In this document: in pieces, positions 56,066 through 64,000 of the stretch
How the letters are laid out: every line of letters starts with the position of its first letter
Numbering within the stretch: position 1 is the stretch's first letter
Assembly: GCA_007644065.1 (NCBI GenBank)
Contig: VJWN01000020.1
Coordinates: 487,874-551,873 of the forward strand
DNA from: Margaritispora aquatica
Taxonomy: Eukaryota > Ascomycota > Leotiomycetes > Helotiales > Discinellaceae
DNA: 64,000 nucleotides
Direction: 5' to 3'
Program-made: the position numbers and the translations under genes
The notes under the pieces: model-generated
What the model was told of the DNA's origin: nothing
Databases searched by the model: none
The model's input: only the letters and a program-made list of their open reading frames with translations

Positions 56066-59000
56066 ATGGCGTACACTTTACCACCGGGATGGGATTCGGA
56101 TTATGATGGCGCGACAGAAAAATGGTTTTTTGTACACCGACCGTCTGGTTTCACTCAGGCACAGTTTCCCAAGGCCGGGGATGAGTTGGTCAAATCGGGT
56201 CAACCGGTAGAGATGGCACAACCTCAACCCAAACCTCCTCTGGCGAAGGATGTGTTGTCTGGAAAGATAGATACAATGGCGATGAATTTAGAGCAGCAGC
56301 GAGCGACGCCCGCACCAGATCCCAATGCCGGACCCCACCAGTTTACGCCTCAATATCAGAGCTATCAACCTCCAGTGGTGTCACAGGCTGCATCATATCA
56401 GGCGCAACCGAGCTATCAAACAAATCAACAGGGATTTAACCCATCTCAGGCTAACTCATCACAACATTCAACGGGAGCTCCTCCTCCTCATCAGCAGCAG
56501 CAGCAGCAGCAATCTAGTTATACACAGTCACCAACTTTCCAGCAGCCTTCATCACATTATACAGCATATCAGTATCCGTCGACCCAACCACCTCAAGCCA
56601 ATACTGCACCACAGGTTCGTTCAGCTAGTGGTGGACAACAGTACTTACCATATTCCGCTAAGCCAACAGCCAACCAGGTTATTCGGCGCAAACCAACAGG
56701 ATCATCGCAAACTCAACGGAAAAGTGTATCAAGCCCGGTCACTTCCCCGGCTCCTCAAACGCCCATTTACCAAGTCCAACAGCAAGACTGGAAGCCACAA
56801 CCACTTGGAACTCCGTCATTGCAACAATCAGAGGGTAGACACGCTTCCACTCATGCACCACCATCGCAGTTCGCTGAGCAGCTTTATCCATCACAATCAG
56901 CAGTGTCTAATAATGGGCATCAATCTGAACAATTTCATCAAGCATCTCAACCTAACCAAAATTACCAGCCATATCAACCACCAACTGTGCAGGGAGGACC
57001 ACAAGCTGGTCAAACCACCCAGAATGCACATGAAAGAAAAGACTCGGTATCGAGTTCCTATCAGGCCTATCAGCCCCCAGGAAGTAATGATCCTCAAACA
57101 CTTACCCAGAACCAAAACATTGCATCATCACACGCGCCTGGGGTAGGGAACTCTGGGCCTAATACTCCTCAAGCTTATCCCATGGAACCGCTTCACGAAG
57201 AGCAAAGAATGCCTTCGGTAGAGCCCAGTCACTCAACACCAGAGACTAATGTTGGTTTATTGTCACAGGCAAGTCAGCAAGCTGGGCAACAAGATTCGCC
57301 TGCTGTGATGCCTTCGAGCCTGGCAACCTCGCAAAGCCCACCGCCACAACAACCGAACGGCTCATCTCAAGATACTCAAGAGGGCTTAAAGAAACCAGAG
57401 CCATATCAAGCTCACAGTGGCAGCGATAACAGCGAGCAGCATGCACAGCCTGTACTCACCCAATCAAGTCTGCCCTCAACCTCTGCTGCAAACGTAAGTC
57501 ACCTTCCGAGTCAGGTGTCAGGTCACGATGTTAGTTCGGTGCCTCAAGATCCTCGGACAACTACTGCACATCAAACTCCAGTTCAGACTTTACCAGAAAA
57601 CAGACGATTCTCTACTGTGTCAGCTACGTCTCGGCCAATGAGCACTTATTCTCCTGTCAATACTCCAAGTCCCATTCAAAACGCTCAATATCCACCACCA
57701 GCATATCCCAGTAGTAATCAACCTCAAAGCCAAACCCCTCAAGCTGCCGGCATTCAAAATCCAGCGAGTCCTCAAAACTCGCAGCCTCAATTTGTACCAC
57801 CACCTCCTCAGCAAGCCCAAGCATCAGCCAGTCCTCAGAATGTGCATCCTCCCTTCACACAACCACCTGCTCAGAATTATCAAGCGGCGCAAACTTCTCA
57901 AGGTTCCCTGCCTCAATCCATGTCACCCCATCAGAACATGCAACATAATCAAACTCAAGCTAGTCCTTCAAACCAACAGCCACAGTTCATGTCGTCACCG
58001 CCTCAAAACAACCAAGGCATCAATGCTTCAAGTCCTCAGAATATGCAACCACAGTATATACCACCTCCTACTCAATACGGCCAAGCTGGTGTTAGCATGG
58101 GTAACCCACAGACTATGCAGCCTCAATTCGCACAGCAACAGCAGCAGCACAATATTCAAGCGAATCAAGCGCAACAACCGAATGCCATGCCACCCCCGCA
58201 GCACATGCAGCCTCAAACCCAACCCCAATATCTCTCTCACCCAAGCACATCACAAGCCAGCCAAGGCTCTCATCTGTCCCGAGCTCAGTCTGGTCCCGCT
58301 TCGTCAACGTTCGCTCAGCTCATGGCGCAAGATCATGTTATTGTGAACTCAGGGCTGCCACAACATGGTCAGCAAGCAGGTAGTCAGAACCCACAACTGC
58401 AACAGACCCAGCAGGGTCAGTACAAACCTCAAGGGGCTCAACCAAATATGCAATTCCAGCAACCAGTTCAAGGCTACAATCCATCTGCTCTCGGTGCGAT
58501 GAAAGCCCCCGCTGCTCCAGATCCTAACCGAATTCAATCTTTTCAAGCACAATACGCCGGTCCTCCTCCCAACCCTTCATCCCTTCCACCCATAGGTTCC
58601 ACTCGCCCAGGACTCATCAATCGCTGGTCCATGACAGCACTGTCATCCTCCAAGAAGGGATTTGAAAAAAGTAAAGACTGGATGAAGAAGAATCCAATGG
58701 GCACTATGGCTATGGCTGGTGGTCTTGGCGTTGTCGCTGGTGCGTGTGGTGTACCTGTGAATAATGCTGCGATGGCGGGAAGAGCGTATAACCAACATCA
58801 AGCTAGCAAGGCAAGAATTGCACAAGGTCAAGCTGGTAGGGGAAGAGGTGCGCCGGCAGGGGGCATGAGTGAGGCTGCTATGCAAGCTGCTATCCAGAAG
58901 GGTATCCAGGCGGGAATTGCACAGGCTATGATGGCTCAGAATGGTGGGATGCAACAAGCTGGACGAGGTATGCCGATGCAAGCTGGACGGGGCATGCCCA

Positions 59001-61687
59001 TGCAAGCTGGGAGAGGTATGGTACCTGGGCAACAGATGAATGCTCAATTTCAGCAGCAGTTCGCTGGTCAACCAGGTGTCGTTCAACCTGGTCAGATGAA
59101 TGCTCAAGCATTTCAAGCGCAGCAGCAAAACATGCAATTTGCACAACAAGCACAAGTACAGGCACAAGGCGCAAATCCTGCATTACAAGCTCCAGGGCGT
59201 CCTCAGTCCCAGTACTTTGGTCAGCCGGGTCAAGTACCTGCTCAAGGCACCCAGCAATTTGTCCAGAACCAACAGGGACAGCCTGTATATCAACAAATTC
59301 CTGGAGCTCCAAGTCAAGTTGCACAAGGCGAGCAAAACCCTTCTCTGATCAGCCAGATTGGAGGCATGATTCCACCGCAAGGTACTGCGCAATCACCTCC
59401 AGCACAATACGCTCAGAATCCTCCACCAGCCCAAAGTGGCGAGCCCTCAATGGTTAGTCAAGTAGCGGGAACTGTCCTACAGCAGGGAATTCAGATGGCC
59501 CAAGGTCAAAACACACAATCCGCTCCTCCACCACCACAAGCATATCAAAACCCACCTCCTCAAAATATCCAAGGGCAGCAAAATCCCTCGCTAATCAGCC
59601 AACTTGGGGGGGTGATTCCACCGCAAGGTGCCGCTAGTGCGCAACCACCTCCAGCACAATATGCTCAGAATCCTCCACCAACTCAAAACAATGACCCAGC
59701 CTCTCTTAACCCACCACCAGGAAGCCTCCCACAACAAGGAAGTCAGCAGGTGTCGCAAGGTCAAAACATACAAACCCCTCCTCCTCCACCACAACCGCTG
59801 CAAACCCCACCGCCGCAAAATGCACCAGCACAACAGAACCCCTCACTGATAAGCCAGATTGGGGGAATGCTACCGCAAGGTAGTAACCAGCCTGCTCAAC
59901 CGCAGTATGCACAAGCACCGCCTCCTCAAAATGCACCAGCACAGCAAAATCCCTCGCTACTGAGCCAGGTTGGAGGAATGCTACCACAAGCCAGTACCCA
60001 ACCTGCTCAACCACAATACACACAAGCACCACCTCCTCAAAATGCACCAGCACAGCAAAATCCCTCACTACTAAGCCAGGTTGGAGGAATGCTACCACAA
60101 GGCAGTACCCAACCTGCTCAACCGCAATACGCACAAGCGCCACCTCCTCAAGCCCACGAACCGTCCAAGCTCGGGCAATTAGCTGGGAAGTTACTTCAAT
60201 CTCAACAACAGCGTCCACAAAGCCAATATATGAACCCTCCACCACAGCAAGCATCTTACCAAACCCATTCTGAACCCCAAGGACCATCAAAGATCACTCA
60301 AATAGCCGGGAAGTTACTCCAATCTCACCAACAACGGCCACAGAGTCAATATATGAACCCTCCACAACAACAAACATCATACCATACTCAACCTCAATCC
60401 CATGAACCGTCAATGATGAGTCAAATTTCAAATCTCATGCCTCACCAACAGCACGCAACGCAGCAGCCGCAAACGCAACACACCCAATCACAATACCCAC
60501 CACATGCCCAGCAGGACCAGGAACCATCACTGATAAGTCAGATGTCGGGTCTCATGTCCTCTCCACAAGGATCCCACCAGCAACAACAGCAGCAGACACA
60601 GTACACGCCACAAGCTCAACCAGCACAATATCAAAACCAGCCTCAGTCACAAGAGCCCTCACTCCTCACACAGCTGAATCAAATGTCGAGCATGATGCCA
60701 CCGCAACAATCTCAACACCAGACACAACATATGCCTGTGCAGCAGCAACAGCAGCAGCAGCAATCATTCGCTTCCGCGCCGGCAGAAGAACAACCTCGCG
60801 GTGCTGACCCCTCCCTTTTCGGAGGAGAGAATCAATCCACCGCTACCGGCTCAGGCGCTCCAGCTGATTATGGCGCGGGTGGAACCGGTGTCCCAGCCGA
60901 TTATGGTGCAGGTGGAACTGGTGGCCCAGTTGATTACGGCTACGCAGCAGAGAGCGGAGTAGGCGGCGGCGGAGGATACGTATATGATCCCACAGCCGGT
61001 TACACGGACCCAGCAACCACACTGGCTTCCATACAAGCCCAGCAGGAAGCGGCCGTACAAGCGGCGTTCCAGGCGCAGACGGATCAGAACGTGGTTGGGT
61101 TGTGGGACACCACGCCTGCGACCACCACGACGACAACGACGTATGATTACAGCGGGTGAGTCTTTGTTTTCTTTCTCGTGAGCGAGATGTTATGTATAAG
61201 GAAGCTAACGTTAAGCAGTGGAACGACGTATTATGACCCCAACGCTGGGTACGGCTATGATTATGGCGCTGGTGCTGGCGCGGGCGAATCGGAAGCCGCG
61301 ACGCAAGCGAGGCTCGATATGCAGGCCCAGGGCGAGGCGAACTCGATGAGCCTGATTGACGATACGCAGTATACCGTTGGATCAAACGGGTATGTCTCTC
61401 CTCCCTCTCTCTACCCGCCCTACCCTTGGCCCCTCTCCCTTTCCCCTTCGAAAACCCAACCCTATCCACCCTACAGGACACAAGCTAACAAAGAGAGCAG
61501 TGAAATCGTCTCCACAGGCGCAGGAGGGTGGCAGGCAGATTACGGCGGCGATCCTACCGCTGCCCAGTTCGATATGCAGGCCCAGGGTGAGGCGAATGCT
61601 ATGAGTCTTATTGATGATACCCAGTATGAGGTTACGTATGATGATGGGGGTGGTGGGTTTGAGGAGATTGGGTTTGGGTTAATTTGA
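56066..61687 (+). CDS. Very large Pro/Gln-rich protein with WW-like N-terminus
   Basis: Three exons, 56066-61155, 61219-61389 and 61501-61687, give 1,815 residues. Residues 4-37 (Leu-Pro-Pro-Gly-Trp-Asp, then Lys-Trp-Phe-Phe-Val-His) resemble a WW domain, which binds Pro-rich peptides; the usual second tryptophan is replaced by Gln-Ala-Gln-Phe-Pro. Residues 40-830 are Gln/Pro/Ser/Asn-rich and prion-like. A short non-repetitive island near 850-930 has Asn-Arg-Trp-Ser-Met-Thr, a Lys-Lys-Gly-Phe-Glu-Lys helix and a Gly/Ala/Met hydrophobic stretch. Residues 950-1,600 carry repeated Asn-Pro-Ser-Leu-Ile/Leu-Ser-Gln units, three of them in 111-bp tandem copies. The C-terminus is Gly/Tyr/Asp-rich. 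Exons 2 and 3 each encode Asp-Met-Gln-Ala-Gln-Gly-Glu-Ala-Asn, evidence of exon duplication. A scaffold or phase-separating role is inference. Confidence 0.8.
59810..60142 (+). repeat. Three tandem 111-bp coding repeats
   Basis: Units start at about 59810, 59921 and 60032. Each encodes 37 residues centred on Asn-Pro-Ser-Leu-Leu/Ile-Ser-Gln-Val/Ile-Gly-Gly-Met-Leu-Pro-Gln. The second and third are nearly identical at DNA level, which points to recent duplication. Confidence 0.9.
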
Positions 61688-61955
61688 TTTGATTTGATTT
61701 GACTTTTGACTTTGAGGAAGGGGTGGTGAGAGGAGAGGAGGGAAAGGGAGGGTAACTGGTAGAGTATTGGGTATAGCTCCCATTGTACATATATCATCTA
61801 TTGATTTAATACTGAAGACTATCATCTATCATCTGTCGTCTACCGTCTGCTGCATATCAAGTATTCCCCCTCCTTATCGATTCTTCCTCACCATGACGGA
61901 CGTCCTATCTTCGCTCTTTCTTACTTTCCCCATCTCCACCTCACTTCCCTCACGC

Positions 61956-62434
61956 TCACATAACGCTACAATAACTCTTGGACCCACTAGCGGTTTTCTC
62001 CCTCTTCCCTAGCATCTCCATATCTCTCTCATTCACTCCATCCTTTGCGCGGATGATGATGTCGTCTATTGCGTTTGGTGCTGCGTCTGCTTTTGCTTCT
62101 GCGACTGCGACTGGTGCGGCGAGGGGGACGCGAGCAACGAGTCCGATGGTGGGTTCTTGAGCGTTCGGAGTCGGAGTCGGGGCGCCGTGGATGGCGAGGG
62201 CCGAGGCGCTGGACGGCAAGGGGGCGTTAGTTGTGTGTTTTCATTTTGGGGGTGGGGAGGCGGAGGATGGGGAGGGGGAGGGAGAGAGGGATGGAGGGAG
62301 GGGGATGATGGGGTAGTTGGTGGATGATGGGATGGGATGGGATAAGATGAGATGAGATAAGATGAGATCGATAAGACAAGAAGGGAAGGGAAGACTAACA
62401 GGACAGAAGAAGCGATGAAAGTGGAAGACTTCAT
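61956..62434 (-). CDS. Hybrid (h-type)-like pheromone precursor with CaaX box
   Basis: Two exons, 62434-62400 and 62208-61956, flank a 191-nt intron with GTTAGT donor, ACTAAC branch site and GTCCAG acceptor; the product is 95 residues. The N-terminus (hydrophobic from residue 5 to 17, Ala-Ser-Ala-Leu-Ala) looks like a signal peptide. Residues 20-79 are Ala/Pro/Val- then Asp/Ile/Arg-rich. Lys80-Arg81 is a Kex2-type site, followed by Glu-Lys-Thr-Ala-Ser-Gly-Ser-Lys-Ser-Tyr and then Cys-Ser-Val-Met at the exact C-terminus, a farnesylation-type CaaX box; this is the only cysteine. Lipopeptide a-type fungal pheromones end in CaaX and alpha-type ones are cut by Kex2. Both together match the hybrid class reported in Trichoderma, with Cys-Thr/Ser-Val-Met ends. 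A second gene with the same ending begins 1.5 kb away. Alternative: an unrelated prenylated small protein. Confidence 0.65.
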
Positions 62435-63900
62435 GGTGTTGGTTGGGATAGGGAGGTATTGTTGGTGTTGGTGATGGTATTGATATTGATAAGCGTAAGA
62501 TACCCTAGGAATCGCAAGTGATGAAGCGGGTGGGGTGGTGAAATAATGGTGAAGTGATGATTTTGTCTTGGTATTTAGATGGCGGTTCCGTAATATGAGA
62601 GGGGAGTGGAATGTTCTTAAATACTCCCTTTCTACTCGTACTGTGCTGTGCCATTGATGCTGGTGGCTGACATATTCTTCGACCGAGATGGTGATAATCT
62701 GACCAGTTCTGTTGAGGTATTGACAATGGTTAAGCTGTATGCATGGGCGATCATGTCATTGATGCTAAATCTGGAAGTAGATAATCAATGGATGGATGGA
62801 TAGATGGATGAACGCTTGCGTGCCGAGGAAATGCTTTCTGGCCCCAATCAGTCGACAACATTCCTGTTTAGAGTACTGGGGTTCTGGACTTGCGGTGTTG
62901 TGTGGTATGGCACCATTGACCTATGAGGAAAGCACTTGAGAGGATTATTGAGGAGGGGGCCGTATCTCTACCCAAACCACACCATACAAATCACAAACAA
63001 ACCATCCTCCTTCCTTCCTCCCTTCCTTCCTGTTTTCGCTTTCGGATCTTCCTCCCACTTCCCACGGTCCGTTCCTAGCCTACCTACCTACCTACCCACC
63101 AATTCCAAAATCTCAAATCCCGTACCGCGTGCGCGAACCCTCATACCTACTAAGCCACATCAATATATCCCTCTAAATTAAGACACGCTAAGCGAACGTT
63201 GCCGAAATATAAGGGGGCGAGGTGATGATTCATCACTTGGCGTGTCGTGGTAACTAAGGTAAGCCCCTACGTGATTTTTCTCTCGTTGGGTGGGGCGTTT
63301 GAGTTTAGGTAATCGCACTTTCGTGTATAAGCGAGATTTCTGGGGTGCGTTGCATCGTTGTGATGGTGAGGGTGAGGGTGAGGGTGATAGTGGCTGTTGT
63401 GGAGCGTTGGTGGGATTTCATTGTTCCGTTCGTGGGTTTGCTTCAGTGGGTGTTGTCAGGTAGGTACTGTTGTGGTGTATCACTTGTTTGACGATCAAGG
63501 GAATACGGAGGGGTGGGTGTAGGTGGGTGTCGATCAAGAGGTGAGGTGGGTTTTGAGTAAATGATGCGTGGTGTGGATGTATGGTGAGAGGAAAGGGTCA
63601 AAAAGGGGAGGTGGTTTTGAGGTTGTAGGATTGTGCGTTTGGTTGACAGGTTGTGAGGGTTGGCTATAGAGTTGGATTGTGGTGAAAGAATTCTATGAGG
63701 GGACAAAACCGAGGCGCAAGAACTATTGTAAAGAGACTCAAGGGTAGAAATTGATGTACAGATTCAATGAGGTAGTTTTGAAACATTCCATTTACATCTT
63801 CTACACATGTCACTCCCTCTCCATCACCTACCCACAAACTACAAACTCCCCTCGCCAACTCTCAACGAAAAAACCTCCTCGCAATCAAACCCAGCCTACT
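62435..63900. other. Spacer between the two CaaX genes
   Basis: About 1.5 kb without a supported gene. It holds the upstream region of the 95-residue precursor and the 3' flank of the next one. GATGGATG units (62788-62806), CTACCTAC (63078-63096) and GGTGAG units (63364-63390) are present. Confidence 0.4.
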
Positions 63901-64000
63901 CTACATGACAGTACAATAATAGGTTCCTTTAGAAGCTTGATCTCTCTTCTGCACCTCCTTCGCCTCCTTCTTCTCCAACACCTCCACCTCGCTCTTCTTC
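63901..64000 (-). CDS. Second CaaX pheromone-precursor-like gene, 5' part beyond the window
   Basis: The last 100 bases on the minus strand are open to the window edge and encode the final 32 residues of a protein, stop at 63901-63903. The segment is Lys/Glu-rich, then Gln-Lys-Arg (a Kex2-type site), then Asp-Gln-Ala-Ser-Lys-Gly-Thr-Tyr-Tyr and a terminal Cys-Thr-Val-Met. The order of Lys-Arg, a spacer of nine or ten residues ending in Tyr, then Cys-Ser/Thr-Val-Met is the same as in the complete gene at 61956-62434. It is truncated by the window edge, so the N-terminus and intron content are not visible. Very probably a tandem paralogue. Confidence 0.6.
   Translation of the reverse strand, partial: KKSEVEVLEKKEAKEVQKRDQASKGTYYCTVM

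Noticed and set aside
1..64000. CRISPR arrays, bacterial operons, rRNA genes
   Set aside because: Nothing of the kind was seen; intron structure and gene families show a fungal nuclear sequence.
1..64000. Intact transposon or LTR element
   Set aside because: No transposase, reverse transcriptase or long terminal repeat could be recognised; the repeats seen are microsatellites or coding repeats.
1..64000. Secondary-metabolite gene cluster
   Set aside because: No polyketide synthase, peptide synthetase or terpene cyclase is present; the MFS permease and amidase are adjacent but show no cluster context.

Overview
The window is nuclear DNA of a filamentous ascomycete. Genes lie on both strands and are split by many very short introns (43-60 nt) with GTRNGT donors, YAG acceptors and CTAAC-like branch sites. 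It encodes fungal cell-wall glycosidases, an AA9 copper monooxygenase, a NIS1-like secreted protein, a fungal STAND-type N-terminal domain and F-box/ankyrin proteins. The mix of families looks like Leotiomycetes (Helotiales), but that placement is an inference from family flavour, not a measurement.

Layout. 0-12 kb: F-box protein, frameshifted ankyrin protein, AA9 LPMO, an unrecognised conserved-looking protein, a RanBP2-type zinc-finger protein, a decayed F-box-like gene, and a MetE-like zinc methyltransferase. 12.8-20 kb: a 12-exon MFS permease, a secreted amidase with a GC-AG intron, and a TMEM19/DUF92 membrane protein, also with a GC-AG intron. 20-27.6 kb: a 1,789-residue coiled-coil protein and a neighbour with a similar TPR-like segment. 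29.8-36 kb: GPI-type GH16 glucanase, NIS1-like small secreted protein, F-box-like protein. 36-42 kb: the replication licensing factor CDT1, the co-activator MBF1 and a DUF1365 protein. 43.8-46.4 kb: an orphan signal-peptide exon, a STAND-N/ubiquitin-like protein and an ankyrin remnant. 47.6-52.3 kb: GPI-anchored GH76 and GH17 cell-wall enzymes. 52.3-56 kb: a gene-free stretch full of microsatellites. 56-61.7 kb: a huge Pro/Gln-rich protein with a WW-like start. 61.9-64 kb: two co-directional genes ending in CaaX boxes.

The most unusual signal is at the right edge. A complete 95-residue precursor (62434-61956, minus strand) has a secretion-type N-terminus, a Kex2-type Lys-Arg site and an exact C-terminal Cys-Ser-Val-Met. 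About 1.5 kb away the window edge cuts a second gene whose tail has the same arrangement and ends Cys-Thr-Val-Met. This mix of alpha-type (Kex2) and a-type (CaaX) features fits the hybrid, h-type, pheromone-precursor idea known from other filamentous ascomycetes. A 35-nt first exon of the same length, splice phase and similar peptide sits alone at 43789-43823, which suggests a third, broken member.

Several genes plausibly act at the cell surface: GH16, GH17 and GH76 on wall glucan and mannan/GPI glycan, AA9 on plant polysaccharide, and the NIS1-like protein at the host interface. The CDT1 promoter carries paired ACGCGC motifs, and a triple ACGTCA array lies upstream of the NIS1-like gene. Exon boundaries given here were worked out by hand from splice motifs and phase; no alignment or search was run.
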